Shown here: one piece after another, positions 51,215-61,645 of the stretch | How positions within the stretch are numbered: the stretch's first letter is position 1 | Layout: each line of letters opens with the position of its first letter | Assembly: GCA_016715505.1 (NCBI GenBank) | Contig: JADJZY010000014.1 | Span: forward strand, 1-64,000 | Reading direction: 5' to 3' | Length of the DNA: 64,000 nt | Origin: Bacteroidota bacterium | GTDB taxonomy: Bacteria; Bacteroidota; Bacteroidia; Chitinophagales; Chitinophagaceae | The notes under the pieces: generated by a model | What the model saw: only the letters and a program-made list of their open reading frames with translations | What the model was told of the DNA's origin: nothing | The model's database searches: none | Made by a program: the position numbers and the translations under genes

Positions 51215-51646
51215 ATGATGTCTGTCGACCTAAGCAATGAAATCGTCTTAAAAACTTCCCGAAGTGGTGGTAAAGGAGGGCAAAACGTCAACAAAGTAGA
51301 AACCAAAGTTGAAGCACGATGGTATTTGTCATACAGTCAATTGCTGAGCGATGAAGAAAAAAAATTGGTAGAGGAACATTTGACTAATCGTATTTTAAGT
51401 GATGGTAGTCTTGTGATTGTCGCAGAGAAAGCACGTACCCAGTTGGAAAACAAACAGGAAGCGATCAGGCGTATGAATGAGTTGGTGAATCGGGCCCTGA
51501 TTCCTCCTAAAATCAGAAAAGCCACCAAAATTCCCAAACATATTCATACCCAGCGTCTCAACCATAAAAAGAAACATGGCGAACAAAAACAATTTAGAAA
51601 AAAAGTATTGAGGCATCGGGATGAAAACGATGATTCATTTAATTAA
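51215..51646 (+). CDS. arfB: Peptidyl-tRNA hydrolase ArfB (ribosome rescue)
   Basis: A 143-aa release-factor-like protein. It has the catalytic GGQ in SRSGGKGGQNVNKVETKVEA and a Lys/Arg-rich C-terminal tail (RLNHKKKHGEQKQFRKKVLR) that enters the empty mRNA channel, so it frees stalled ribosomes. It lacks the codon-recognition domains of RF1/RF2, as expected. I use the ATG at 51215; a TTG at 51197 would overlap the promoter box. Followed 8 bp later by a site-2 protease gene. Confidence 0.93.
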   Translation: MMSVDLSNEIVLKTSRSGGKGGQNVNKVETKVEARWYLSYSQLLSDEEKKLVEEHLTNRILSDGSLVIVAEKARTQLENKQEAIRRMNELVNRALIPPKIRKATKIPKHIHTQRLNHKKKHGEQKQFRKKVLRHRDENDDSFN

Positions 51647-51654
51647 AGAACGAA

Positions 51655-52311
51655 ATGGAACAAGAAACAATCCTTAATATCAGGGACGAAAAAACATACC
51701 CGCCCAAGCCTGTGTATGATCCGCAAGTCATGAATCCCTGGAAAAATTTAATCAGCCTACTCCCCTTTCTGTTATTGTTTGGCATGATTTACAATTGGAA
51801 CATTAACTTACTTTCAATGATAACAGGTATCATCTTGTTACATGAGTTGGGTCATGCAATAGCCATGAAAATTTTTAAATACACTGATGTCAGCATCTTA
51901 TTTATACCCTTGTTGGGCGGCGCGGCCACAGGTGAGAAATTGGAAGCCAGTCAGAAAGAAGAATGTATTGTTTTACTCAGCGGACCACTTCCGGGAATGA
52001 TTTTAGGGATGCTATTATGGATATTCCCCTTTGAGTTAGATTGGATGAACAGCAATAAATTGGCTGTCTATTTAGTTGTCATCAATGGATTTAATTTATT
52101 GCCCATTTTACCATTGGACGGTGGCCGATTGGTTCAAAATTTGTATTTCAAAAATAATGATACCATTACGCGTATATTTTTATTTGTATCTATTGGTGCA
52201 TTGATGTACTATTCAATTTATGCCGGTGAATATACTTTGTTGATACTTCCTTTCTTTTTGGTTTTACAATTAATCAATCATTTTCAAGCTATGAAACTCA
52301 AAAAGAATTGA
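51655..52311 (+). CDS. Site-2 protease family (M50) membrane protein
   Basis: A 218-aa intramembrane zinc metalloprotease homologue. HELGHA in the second hydrophobic segment (residues about 62-67) gives HExxH, and FNLLPILPLDGGRL carries the third ligand Asp (LDG). Five or six hydrophobic segments are visible. Such proteins release anti-sigma factors or clear membrane proteins. The next gene overlaps by 4 bp. Confidence 0.85.
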   Translation: MEQETILNIRDEKTYPPKPVYDPQVMNPWKNLISLLPFLLLFGMIYNWNINLLSMITGIILLHELGHAIAMKIFKYTDVSILFIPLLGGAATGEKLEASQKEECIVLLSGPLPGMILGMLLWIFPFELDWMNSNKLAVYLVVINGFNLLPILPLDGGRLVQNLYFKNNDTITRIFLFVSIGALMYYSIYAGEYTLLILPFFLVLQLINHFQAMKLKKN

Positions 52312-52601
52312 CCGCTCAAAACATTGATCCGAAACAAACGTATGATCAACTTAGTGATGCCGACTATTGGAAAATACGCGATGAAATGGGCATAAGACTT
52401 TCGAATTTTAAAAATATCATCACACCCGGAGAACATCAAGAATCGGGACGAGAAGAAGTGGTGATCAAATACATGCGAAATTTTTTACGGAAACCATTGC
52501 GAGAGGACCTGAGTCCTTTTGGTTTGCTGGGATTTACCATAGTTTGGCTTGCCTTCATCGTACTACCGATTGTATTATATATGATTCGCACTTCGCAATA
52601 A
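52308..52601 (+). CDS. Small C-terminally anchored membrane protein
   Basis: A 97-aa protein starting at a TTG that overlaps the stop of the site-2 protease gene (TTGA). A soluble charged N-terminus (QTYDQLSDADYWKIRDEMG) is followed by one membrane segment near the end (FGLLGFTIVWLAFIVLPIVL). I do not recognise the family. The coupled position suggests a partner or regulator of the protease. A later ATG at 52386 is an alternative start. Confidence 0.5.
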   Translation: MTAQNIDPKQTYDQLSDADYWKIRDEMGIRLSNFKNIITPGEHQESGREEVVIKYMRNFLRKPLREDLSPFGLLGFTIVWLAFIVLPIVLYMIRTSQ

Positions 52602-52771
52602 GGCAATGGCAAAAGACATTCCGAGAAATATATTCGTGAAATTCATCAAAAGACCAATAAGCATTGTATCCAAATGCATCACCTCCAACTATCTCCCCCC
52701 AAACTCATTGTGACCAGCCATCTTCCCTCAAGGAGTACAACTACAAAGTCAAATGGTTAAAAGAACAGCCT

Positions 52772-53107
52772 CTATTTAACAATAATGACCTTAATAAACT
52801 TGTCGCCATTTTCCTTCTCCCCGATAAGCAATGAAGTTGTTTTGACTCCTGAATAGGTGTACGTGTATTGCACATCTTCCAGATATTGGCTATTTCTTCG
52901 ACTCGGTGGTCCTTCTCCCAATTCCCAAAAGCAGCCCGTATAGCCTCCATCAAAATCAGAACAATTTTTGAAAACTACAGTTTCACCAACCGCAAATGTG
53001 TCTTTGGTTGTCGTAAAACAAGCTTTGTATTTGTAAGGCTTTGTGCAGGAAACCCAAAAAGACGCCAAACTAAAAAGGAGATAAAATTTAAATTTGACTT
53101 TTTTCAT
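52772..53107 (-). CDS. Lipoprotein with PKD-like domain
   Basis: A 111-aa putative lipoprotein: MKKVKFKFYLLFSLASFWVSC ends in a lipobox-like Cys, followed by a single PKD/Ig-like domain (FAVGETVVFKNCSDFDGGY, GCFWELGEG, VQYTYTYSG). Start taken at 53107. It stands alone between gene-poor flanks (52602-52771 and 53108-53360 hold nothing recognisable). Likely surface- or outer-membrane-attached; function unknown. Confidence 0.6.
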   Translation of the reverse strand: MKKVKFKFYLLFSLASFWVSCTKPYKYKACFTTTKDTFAVGETVVFKNCSDFDGGYTGCFWELGEGPPSRRNSQYLEDVQYTYTYSGVKTTSLLIGEKENGDKFIKVIIVK

Positions 53108-53360
53108 AGCAGATTCATTCAAGTTGATGTTAAATATAAATCATATATGGGCAAGGCTGACATTCAAAACGTTTTGATTTCGATTTACTTCTCAAAGCAT
53201 TCCATTTATGATTTGACATGATAGGAGAATTGAATATTTTCAAAGAAACGACAAAAACTATCGGATACTTTCAACTAAATAGCAAGTGAATTGTTTTAAA
53301 GTGTAATTGCCCCGATAAAGTTATCATCTAATGAACCAATGAATTTCAAAGGGTATCGGA

Positions 53361-54511
53361 TTAAATGCACGCGTTCAATTTCTTTAATCTGTTTGCGGCT
53401 TCTATCAAGGTTTCCTCCTTTTTGGCAAAACAAAATCTCACCAAATGATCATCTTTACCGGATTGATAAAATGCGCTGAAAGGGATACAGGCCACACCGA
53501 TTCCACGGGTTAACCATGCTGCAAATTCTTTATCCCCCAATGGACTGATTTTGTCATATCCCATGGTTTGAAAATATGTCCCCCGCTTCTTTCGTGGATG
53601 GTAAAAGGCAAATCACGAATTAAAGACAGAAAAAAATCTCTTTTGGCCTCATAAAAATCCGACAGTTGCAGATAAGGTTCCGGATGTTTTAAATATTCGG
53701 CCAAAGCATATTGCATGGGTGTATTGCAAGAAAAAGAGAGAAACTGATGCATCTTCCGAAACTCATTACTTAAACCATCCGGCGCAATACAATATCCCAT
53801 TTTCCATCCAGTCGCATGGAATACTTTTCCGAACGAATAGATCACGAATGCGTTAGCATACAATTCCGGATAGGCCAATACACTTTCATGTTTCCGGCCA
53901 TCAAAAGTAAGATGCTCATATACCTCATCACTGATCACATAAATCTGCCTTCTTTGTACAATTTTTTGAAGTTCAAGCATATCTTCTTTCGTCCATACAT
54001 AGCCCCCCGGATTATGGGGTGTATTCATAATAATCGCTTTCGTTCGGCTTGTAATGGCCTCATTCACCTTTTGCCAGTCTATCGCAAATGTTGGTGCAAT
54101 CAGAGGTACACATACCGGAATGCCGCCTTGTACAACAATATTGGGAATGTATGAATCATAAGCGGGTTCCAGCACAATCACTTCATCTCCCGCTTCAATG
54201 ATGGTCGCCAAGGCTGTATAAATAGCATAAGTAGCCCCGGGTGTGATGGTGATATTTGTTTCTGCATGACAATGACAACCATATAATGAACGGTACTTCA
54301 GTGCTAGGGCTTCACGCAATTCAGGAATACCCGGCATGGGAGCATATTGGTTCATGCCTTTTTGCATGGCTTGATGAACGGCATCAACCAGTTCATCCGA
54401 AACGGCAAAATCCGGGAATCCCTGTGCGAGGTTAATGGCATCGTATTGACGCGCCATACCCGTCATCACACTAAAAATATTGGTACCTATATCAGGAAGT
54501 TTTGATCGCAT
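53361..54511 (-). CDS. Class I/II PLP aminotransferase (frameshifted)
   Basis: About 384 codons. The frame breaks in the C-run 53580-53584 (a G lost on the coding strand). Repair joins HERSGG to TYFQTMGYDKISPLGDKEF. N-terminal NIFSVMTGMARQYDAINLAQ and GFPDF, the NTPHNPGGYVW loop and the PLP lysine in YSFGKVFHATGWKMGY identify the methionine/kynurenine (YbdL/KAT-like) aminotransferase subgroup. C-terminal RGIGVACIPFSAFYQSG fits the same group, so methionine or aromatic keto-acid transamination is likely. It is the last gene of the psd-ybeY-mannose-1-phosphate guanylyltransferase-aminotransferase run. Confidence 0.88.
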
Positions 54512-54529
54512 TCCTTTTGAAGTATTTAT

Positions 54530-55612
54530 TTATAAAAATCGGTCGCCTTTATTCCTTCTAACCTCTGCAACATAATCTTTAATTTGTTGTTCGCGGTTCC
54601 GTTCGCAAATGAGGAGCACATCATCAGTATCTATCACAATAAATCCCTCCAAGCCCTGTAGTACCAGCAATTTATTTTCAGGCGCTTTTACCATACATTG
54701 CGAAGCATCAATAATCATCACATTGTCGCCATATACCGCATTGCCTAAATAATCTTTTTGCGAATTATCATAGGCCGAATTCCAGGTACCCAAATCACAC
54801 CACCCAAAATAGGAAGGAATCACCCACACATTTTTTGATTTTTCCATGATTCCGTAATCAATCGAAATATTGGTGCATTGCGGATAAACCACTTCAATGT
54901 CGGTCTTTTCATCGGGTGTATTGTAACTCTTCACGTTGGCAAATAACTCATTCATTTCCGGCAGATATTTCTGCATTTCATCAATGATGGTATTTACATT
55001 CCAAACGAAGATGCCGGCATTCCACAGGAAGTCGCCACTACGAATAAATGTTTCAGCCAATTCATGGGAAGGTTTTTCGGTAAAAGTTTTTACCTGATAT
55101 AATCGTTCACTGCTTTTGTTCGTATCATATTGAATGTAACCATAACCAGTATCCGGTCGGGTGGGTTTAATACCCAGGGTCACCAAAACTTTATTTTTGG
55201 AAACAAAATCTAAAGAATCTATAATATCTCGTTCAAACTTCCGATCATCAAATATGAGATGATCCGCAGGACTCATGATAATATTCGCATTCGGATTGAG
55301 CGCTTTGAGTTTATGCGTGATATAAACCGTGCAGGGAGCCGTATTTTTACGGGAGGGTTCACTCAGGATATTATTGTCGGACAAACCGGGTAGCTGCTCC
55401 TTTAAAGTAGGTATGTACGCTTCGTTGGTGATGATAAAAATATTTTCATTCGGACAAATATTTTTAAAACGCTCGTAAGTCCATTGTATCAGCGATTTAC
55501 CGGTACCTAAAATATCTAAGAATTGTTTGGGATGATCGTTGCGACTTTCAGGCCAAAAGCGACTACCTATTCCGCCAGCCATAATAGCCACATAATTATT
55601 TTTCAGACTCAT
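54530..55612 (-). CDS. manC: Mannose-1-phosphate guanylyltransferase
   Basis: A 360-aa GDP-mannose pyrophosphorylase without the fused isomerase domain. The nucleotide-binding signature GGIGSRFWPESRNDHPKQF, the SPADHLIFD loop, FTEKPSHELAETF, NAGIFVWN, and the active-site stretch IDYGIMEKS, then FGWCDLGTWNS, are all present. Supplies GDP-mannose for glycan or exopolysaccharide synthesis. Complete frame, 18 bp before the aminotransferase. Confidence 0.93.
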   Translation of the reverse strand: MSLKNNYVAIMAGGIGSRFWPESRNDHPKQFLDILGTGKSLIQWTYERFKNICPNENIFIITNEAYIPTLKEQLPGLSDNNILSEPSRKNTAPCTVYITHKLKALNPNANIIMSPADHLIFDDRKFERDIIDSLDFVSKNKVLVTLGIKPTRPDTGYGYIQYDTNKSSERLYQVKTFTEKPSHELAETFIRSGDFLWNAGIFVWNVNTIIDEMQKYLPEMNELFANVKSYNTPDEKTDIEVVYPQCTNISIDYGIMEKSKNVWVIPSYFGWCDLGTWNSAYDNSQKDYLGNAVYGDNVMIIDASQCMVKAPENKLLVLQGLEGFIVIDTDDVLLICERNREQQIKDYVAEVRRNKGDRFL

Positions 55613-55674
55613 GTTTATGGATCAAATCAGTTTGTAAAGGGTTTAAAAATAAATCAATTTCCATTGTCAGGCGT

Positions 55675-56123
55675 TCATCCTTCAAAATACTTTAACAGCC
55701 ATTCATCTTCCAAGGCCCGCATTTTTTTGGCCTGAGCAGGTGTTTTGTCCCCAAATCCACACAAATGCAATGCGCCGTGAAAGATAACCCGATGTAGTTC
55801 CTGTTGAAAGGAAGTTTCGCTAATCGAGCATTTTCCTTCACCCGATCCACGCTGATATAAATATCTCCCATGATCATGGAACCTTTTGCTTCGTTCAGGT
55901 CAAAGGTGATGATATCGGTATAAGTATCATGCTGCAAGTATTGCAGATTCATTTCGTAAAGAAATTCGTCGGTCACAAAGGTATATTGCAATTGAGCGGG
56001 CTTCTTACGATAATGTTGAATAAGATCAAGCACAAATGCGCCTAGTTTTATTTTTCCGCCCAACGCTGTTCGCACTCCATGATTGGTAAACTGACAATAT
56101 CCGGTTTCCAGATTTTCTTTCAT
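55675..56123 (-). CDS. ybeY: Endoribonuclease YbeY (frameshifted)
   Basis: About 149 codons after adding one base near 55818; the corrected C-terminal half reads FQQELHRVIFHGALHLCGF, then GDKTPAQAKKMRALEDEW. The zinc site HGALHLCGFGDK has the Bacteroidota form of the family's HGxLHLxGYDH motif. Single-strand endonuclease for 16S rRNA 3'-end maturation and ribosome quality control. The uncorrected frame ends in a scrambled tail at 55692; the repaired one ends at the TGA at 55675-55677. It lies 8 bp after psd. Confidence 0.88.
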
Positions 56124-56131
56124 CTTGCCTA

Positions 56132-56787
56132 TTATGAAAGCGTTGCAATCACGTTTACACCTCCTTGCACAATATCACCAATTTTGGCATTGATTTTTGT
56201 TCCTAATGGCAGGTATAAATCAACCCTTGAACCAAATTTGATAAAACCCAATTCTCCATTTTGATGAACCTGCTCGCCTTCTTTTGAATAAGTAACAATT
56301 CGGCGGGCCACAGCACCGGCAATCTGACGAATCAATACTTCGGCTTTAGTTCCTTTTAAGACAACGGTACTTCGCTCATTTTCGGTACTGGATTTGGGAT
56401 GCCAGGCCACCAGATATTTTCCTTTGTGATAACGCACATAATTTACAATCCCCGAAAAAGGATACAAATTGACGTGTACATTCAATGGCGACATAAAAAT
56501 GGATACCTGAATACGTTTGTCCTTAAAATACTCGGTTTCCACAGCCTCTTCAATCACCACTACTTTACCATCACAAGGCGAAACCACCAATTGTTCATCC
56601 AAGGTTTGAACACGGGTTGGAATCCGAAAAACCAGAATACCCAAAACCACAAGGCCAGTCCGGCTATTTGTAAGGGCCAATAAATAATAGGCCACTGTTC
56701 TATACTGATATGTAACAACCAGGTATAAGCCAACATCAAAATGGTAGCCACCACACAATACATCCAACCTTCTTTATGAATTCGCAT
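56132..56787 (-). CDS. psd: Phosphatidylserine decarboxylase, short type (frameshifted)
   Basis: About 218 codons. One T is missing in the run 56627-56631; repair joins the N-terminal membrane segments (MRIHKEGWMYCVVATILMLA, ... WFWVFWFF) to RIPTRVQTLDEQLVVSPCDG. The pyruvoyl-forming cleavage site is at Gly-Ser in ELGFIKFGSRVDLYLP, and SPLNVHVNLYP is the conserved substrate region. The proenzyme self-cleaves and makes phosphatidylethanolamine from phosphatidylserine. Short archaeal-type form, usual in Bacteroidota. First gene of the operon. Confidence 0.92.
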
Positions 56788-56893
56788 GATATGAATACAG
56801 TTTTATTTTCGCGAAGATAATCAGGAATTGATGGAATCGAAAAATAGGCCTTGGAATCTACCCGTACTGAACCTTTTTAATCATTCATTGTTT

Positions 56894-58603
56894 CTACCAT
56901 GAAGGGCTTCTGAATGCATGCCCTTCTTTCAATTTCGGACAAACACTCACCGGTAACTGACCTTTTGGATTCATTTTCCGGGTAAATATTTCAATGGCAG
57001 CCATTTGAGTTTCTGTTTCTTCATCATAACAAATCAAAGCACATTTTACATCGCAGAAATTTCGGAGAACATAAGGATTTCCGAAAATGACCACACATAC
57101 ATTAGGAAGCTCTGCCAATTGTTGAATGAGACTTAATTTTAAGGAATCGAGACCAAAATTTTTTGCCGGCGACTGTAGCAAACCACTCACATTGACGATC
57201 ACCTTTGACGCCGAACGAATTCGCTCCCATTGCAATTTGCGTTTATTACTATCGGGCAGATTTAATTGAACAATACTTTTAAGCCCCTGCCTGACAAATT
57301 CCGTTTCAAACATATTTTGTTTTTGGCTCAAAGTAACCATGGTGATGTCCTTGATATCCGACTTGCGAATTGATTGAATTAAATCAAATTCATCATTCAC
57401 ACAAGTGATGGCTGCTTGCGCAACCGCCTTGCGGATTTCAGGAAGGGAATCATTTAAATCCCGGGCAATATCCGTAGTATCCTTCTTAAAATTTTTTAAT
57501 ACCCCGACATCATATTTTGCAGCTAATACCTTCTTCACACTGAGCGACAATCGGGCTTCGCTGATGATTCCTTTTTCATAAGCCCTGCGGATAGTATCAA
57601 TGCCCTGATCGCTGTGTTTGGAAAATAACAAAACATCATTGCCTGCCATCAAACTTCGTAAATCCAGGGCAGCACTTGAATACAGCTTTGTAACACTCGA
57701 CATATTCAAGCCATCCGTAAATACCAGTCCGTCAAAACCCATTTTCTGAATCAATAAATCCTGCACCACCTTTGATGAAAGCGAACTCGGTAGATTGGGT
57801 GTGGCATCCAAAGCAGGTACACTTAAATGCCCGGTCATGACGGCTTTGAGTCCGGCCGGAATGAGTGAACGATATGGATACAAATCTGTTCGCTCCAGAC
57901 TTTCGAACGACTCCTTGATGAGTGGTAAAGACAAATGGGAGTCTACATCTGTATTTCCATGACCGGGAAAATGTTTCGCACAGGCGATCACGCCCAACTC
58001 CTGCATTCCACGAATCACATACATAGCCATTTGGCTAACCTTTTCTTTATTCTCTCCAAAAGAGCGATAATTGATGACCGGATTATTGGGATTGGAATTG
58101 ATGTCCAATACCGGTGCAAAATTGATATGAATACCCATGAGATGGAACTGCCTCCCAATGGCCCGACCAACACGAAGCGCTAAAGAGGTATCATTCGCTG
58201 CACCGATGGTAAGTGCCCTGGGCAGATTACCTACATTGGGCAAACGCATACCCATGCCCCATTCCGCATCCATCGAAAACCATAAGGGAATCTTCGCTTT
58301 TGCCTGTAATGCACGCATGATGGTCATTTGCTCAGCCGGGTCGCCTTGCATAAAACAAATGCCTCCAATGCCAAGCTCCTTCACCAACTTATCGACATGG
58401 GGCATATTGGATTTGGTATGGGCAATGGCCATGTATAGCTGGGCTATCTTTTTTTCCAGAGGCAGAGATTGATAAACACTATCCACCCACTGCTGGCGTT
58501 TCATCGTATATTCTTTGGGCGTTGGTTGAGCAATAGATTGACTAAATGCCTGCGATGAAGCCAAACAACAAATCATGACAAAAAATAATTGCTGAATGTT
58601 CAT
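56894..58603 (-). CDS. Glycoside hydrolase family 3 (NagZ-like)
   Basis: A 569-aa exported GH3 protein. A signal peptide (MNIQQLFFVMICCLASSQAF) at the start 58603 is followed by a TIM-barrel with the NagZ signature KHFPGHGNTDVDSHLSLP, the barrel motif FAPVLDINSNPNNPVINYRS and the nucleophile region GLVFTDGLNMSSV (Asp). A C-terminal alpha/beta domain (about 390-569) follows. KHxPGHG with the DSH triad is typical of beta-N-acetylhexosaminidases acting on peptidoglycan fragments. The longer frame from 58660 overlaps a neighbour and is less likely. Not linked to other genes of the cluster. Confidence 0.9.
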   Translation of the reverse strand: MNIQQLFFVMICCLASSQAFSQSIAQPTPKEYTMKRQQWVDSVYQSLPLEKKIAQLYMAIAHTKSNMPHVDKLVKELGIGGICFMQGDPAEQMTIMRALQAKAKIPLWFSMDAEWGMGMRLPNVGNLPRALTIGAANDTSLALRVGRAIGRQFHLMGIHINFAPVLDINSNPNNPVINYRSFGENKEKVSQMAMYVIRGMQELGVIACAKHFPGHGNTDVDSHLSLPLIKESFESLERTDLYPYRSLIPAGLKAVMTGHLSVPALDATPNLPSSLSSKVVQDLLIQKMGFDGLVFTDGLNMSSVTKLYSSAALDLRSLMAGNDVLLFSKHSDQGIDTIRRAYEKGIISEARLSLSVKKVLAAKYDVGVLKNFKKDTTDIARDLNDSLPEIRKAVAQAAITCVNDEFDLIQSIRKSDIKDITMVTLSQKQNMFETEFVRQGLKSIVQLNLPDSNKRKLQWERIRSASKVIVNVSGLLQSPAKNFGLDSLKLSLIQQLAELPNVCVVIFGNPYVLRNFCDVKCALICYDEETETQMAAIEIFTRKMNPKGQLPVSVCPKLKEGHAFRSPSW

Positions 58604-58666
58604 GGATATCTTCTTCCCTGCAATTCGAAAAATAATTTTCATTTCGTGGTTCACCAACAACCGCGA

Positions 58667-59143
58667 TTATTTTATGGTTTTGGCCAATGCCATCATTTTA
58701 CGTGCCAGCGACTCCTCATTGGTTTCGCTGCCTTCAATCAAATACTCTTTCCCTTTAATCACCCGAAGCAACAAAAACTTATAAATTTTTCCGCCATCGT
58801 CTTTGTACGTGCGTTCTATGAGTAAATCATTCCCGGAATTTACCAGGGCTTTGATGGTTACACTCTTGTGCTTTTTCGTAAGGACTTGTTTATACTGAGA
58901 TTTAATGAGGGCAAGATTCATTTTTTTGTTCAGCTGTGTAATGGTGATTCGCTCACCTACATTCAAAAATATTTTAATTTCCGGTGTGCTCAAATCACTC
59001 TCTTCCTGTTCAATGCGCTCTACCGCCAAGGCACTATCTATTCCCATGCTGGCATTTAATCCGTATGTACTCAAACTCGTTTTGTCATTTTGTGCAAATA
59101 CCAGCAAGGGCAACAACAAAGCCACTAACAATATTTTTTTCAT
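58667..59143 (-). CDS. Secreted protein of unknown family
   Basis: A 158-aa protein with a clear signal peptide (MKKILLVALLLPLLVFAQN). The mature part is mixed alpha/beta with VGERITITQLNKKMNLALIK, KYLLLRVIKGKEYLIEGSE-like strands and a final helix (ESLARKMMALAKTIK). No motif or family is recognised. It sits 63 bp upstream of the GH3 start, same strand, so it might be co-transcribed with it. Confidence 0.6.
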   Translation of the reverse strand: MKKILLVALLLPLLVFAQNDKTSLSTYGLNASMGIDSALAVERIEQEESDLSTPEIKIFLNVGERITITQLNKKMNLALIKSQYKQVLTKKHKSVTIKALVNSGNDLLIERTYKDDGGKIYKFLLLRVIKGKEYLIEGSETNEESLARKMMALAKTIK

Positions 59144-59333
59144 TTGCTAAAAATAAGGGTAAAAAGTTTTTGAGGAAATTAATTCTATGTGGTGATTTAA
59201 ACGATATTAAAGTTTTACAACAAGGCAGGCACTTAAAATGACAGCCTCATACCCCTTTCATCTGCTTCCTTCTGTCGAGTATTGCATTTTTATATCCAAA
59301 AAAGTATATTTGAGAGATAAAATATTACCCCGC

Positions 59334-61394
59334 ATGAAAAAACTCTTACTTCTTAGTTTATTCCTTTGGATGGGCCAACAAGCATTTTCGCAATATTGGA
59401 TACTTCAAATCCCAATGCCGGTACCAATCCCGGAGGCATCAATGTTGATAATGAATATCCCTCAGGCGGTGGTTTACCTGCGGGTTGGACCATCATCCTA
59501 CCCGGTAACAATACTCTCCCTACCTGGTCGGCAAACCAAAGCATTCCTTTTAGCTTCTCATTCAATGGTACTGCTGTTACCCAATTTAAAGTATCCTCAA
59601 GCGGTATTTTAACCTTTGATGTAAGCACGGCACTATCTGCACCTTCTTATACCAAATCTACTTTACCTGATGCCAGCATTCCCGATCAGTCTGTTTGTAT
59701 CTGGGGCATGGGGGGCATTGGTGCCAACGACAATGTGATTACCAAAACCTTTGGAAGCGCACCGAACCGTCAACTCTGGATTCAATTCAGTTCATACGGT
59801 TATGGAACCACCGTTTCCGATGGCAGTAATTTCACTTATTGGAGTATCGTACTCGAAGAGAGCAGCAATACCATCCATATCGTTGACCATCGTACCGGTG
59901 GATATGCCACTACCGACAAGGTGACTGCCGGCATTCAAATCAATAGTAGCAATGCCTTGTCAGTAGCAACGCCAGACATAAGCAGCCTTGCCGGTACCGA
60001 TCCTACACCTATCGACAACAGTTATTACTCATTCATCAGCGGCACACAACCTGCGTACGATTTAACCGCCACTGAAATTACAACCAATCAATATTTGGCT
60101 GCAGGCAATACCAATATCAGCGGTAAAATTCGCAACTTGGGTTCTACGACCATCACCTCTATGGATGTGAATTATAAAATAGATGGAGGCGCTACGGTGA
60201 CGGCTACCCTCAATGGACTGAGCATTGCTTCCTTGGCAACTTATTCTTTCACGCACACAACACCCTGGAATGCCACCGTTGGTAATCATACCATTGAAAT
60301 ATGGGCGACAAACCTCAATGGTTCAAACCCGGATGCCAATACTGCGAACGACAACAAAATCAAATCGGTTCAGGTGATGAGTGAAAACGTAACCCGTATT
60401 CCTTTGTTTGAAATTTTTACCAGTTCTACATGCCCACCTTGTAAACCCGGCAATGAAAACTTTCATGCGGTGGTAGATACCATTCCAGAAGCCGACTTTG
60501 CTTCTTTAAAATACCAGGAAGATTTTCCGAGCACCGGCGACCCTTATACCACGATTGAAACCGTTAACCGCCGCTCATCGTTTTATGGTATCACATCTAT
60601 CCCTCGTATGGAAATTGATGGCGGATGGGACGATAACGCATCTTCATTCACCGCACAAATTTATGGTGCATCCAAGGCCATCCCTGCACAGTTTAAAATG
60701 AATGGTCGCTTTGTACAAAACAACAATAGTTTCACGGCTACCGTTGCCTTCTCTCCACTCATCAATATCAGCGGCGCCAAATTGTATATGGTCATTTACG
60801 AAAAGCGCACCGTGAACAATGTAAAAACCAATGGCGAAATAGAATTTTTCAATGTGGTGAAAAAAATGCTGCCCAACGAAAACGGAACCACTTTACCTGC
60901 TGTGAGTATTGGCGTATGGGATTCCATCACATCCAGTTATACGTTTAATGGCAACTATCGTTTACCATCCAATGGACAAGCGGCCAATGTCATCAATCTT
61001 GCTACCGAACATTCAGTAGAAAACTTCTTTACCCTGGGTATGATAGCCTGGATACAAGCGCCGAACAAATCGGTAATACAAGCTTGTCATCTGACATCCA
61101 ATATCCTTGCCGGCACCCAAAATATCCTGAATACCATACAAGGTGTAAGCGTATATCCCTAACCCTGCTTCGAAAACAACACGCGTTCAATTTGAAGTTG
61201 AGGATAGTCAGGAAATATTGTACACCCTGATTGATATGCAAGGCAACGTGATCAACAGTGCACAAATCAATGCCACGCAGGGTAAAAACAATATTGAACT
61301 CAATGTACAGGAATTGGCGAATGGCATGTACCATCTCATGTTGTTCGACAACAAAGGCAATTCGCATGTTGAACAAGTGATGGTGAGTCATTAA
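59334..61394 (+). CDS. Omp28-like T9SS type A protein with CxxC thioredoxin domain (frameshifted)
   Basis: About 686 codons after two repairs: near 59391-59396 (join AFSQ-xLDTSNPNAGTN) and at CCC 61157-61159, one C too many (join VSVYP-NPASKTTRVQF). A signal peptide (MKKLLLLSLFLWMGQQAFS) is followed by a beta-sandwich N-terminal domain, a CARDB-like domain (about 230-340, ISGKIRNLGSTTITSMDVNY), and an Omp28-like region with a thioredoxin-type active site EIFTSSTCPPCKPGNENF (CPPC). The C-terminal type A sorting domain reads NPASKTTRVQF, YTLIDMQGNVI, NGMYHLMLFDNKG. Predicted surface or secreted redox-competent protein. A terminator follows. Confidence 0.8.
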
Positions 61395-61417
61395 TTTTTG
61401 CAACGATACTTTTTAGA

Positions 61418-61446
61418 AACGCATCTTTTATAAGGTGCGTTTTTTT
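61418..61446 (+). terminator. Terminator after the Omp28-like gene
   Basis: AACGCATCTT (61418-61427) and AAGGTGCGTT (61432-61441) form a 10-bp stem with one G-T pair and a 4-nt loop, followed by a T-run to 61446. Confidence 0.85.
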
Positions 61447-61540
61447 ATGGGGCATAACCAAGCCTTGAAAATGAGAATTGATGAAAAGAAGTTATAGCTG
61501 CATTCAACCCAAATTTTGATGACCGCTAAAGTATATGCAC

Positions 61541-61645
61541 AAAAAAAAGCCGAGTTACCCCGACTTAAAAGTTTTCACTACGGAATAATCCTTATTGTGA
61601 AAAGGTTCAAAATGTATTTCAAAAATAATTATTATATTCGATTTA
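61541..61645 (-). ncRNA. Candidate tracrRNA of the type II CRISPR system
   Basis: Transcribed from the minus strand toward lower coordinates, divergent from cas9. The 3' end is a hairpin AGTCGG/TCGGCT with wobbles (61548-61565), followed by eight T (61548-61541), a textbook terminator. Just before it the minus strand reads CACAATAAGGATTATTCCGT (plus 61580-61599), closely resembling the nexus of known tracrRNAs (AAUAAGGxUxxUCCGU). The upstream part, CATTTTGAACCTTTTCACAA (plus 61594-61613), would be the anti-repeat. The 5' end is not defined by sequence and is set arbitrarily short of the cas9 start. Inner arms TTTTCAC/GTGAAAA (61572-61578, 61597-61603) can also pair with each other. The CRISPR array and cas1/cas2 are not in the window. 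Confidence 0.65.
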
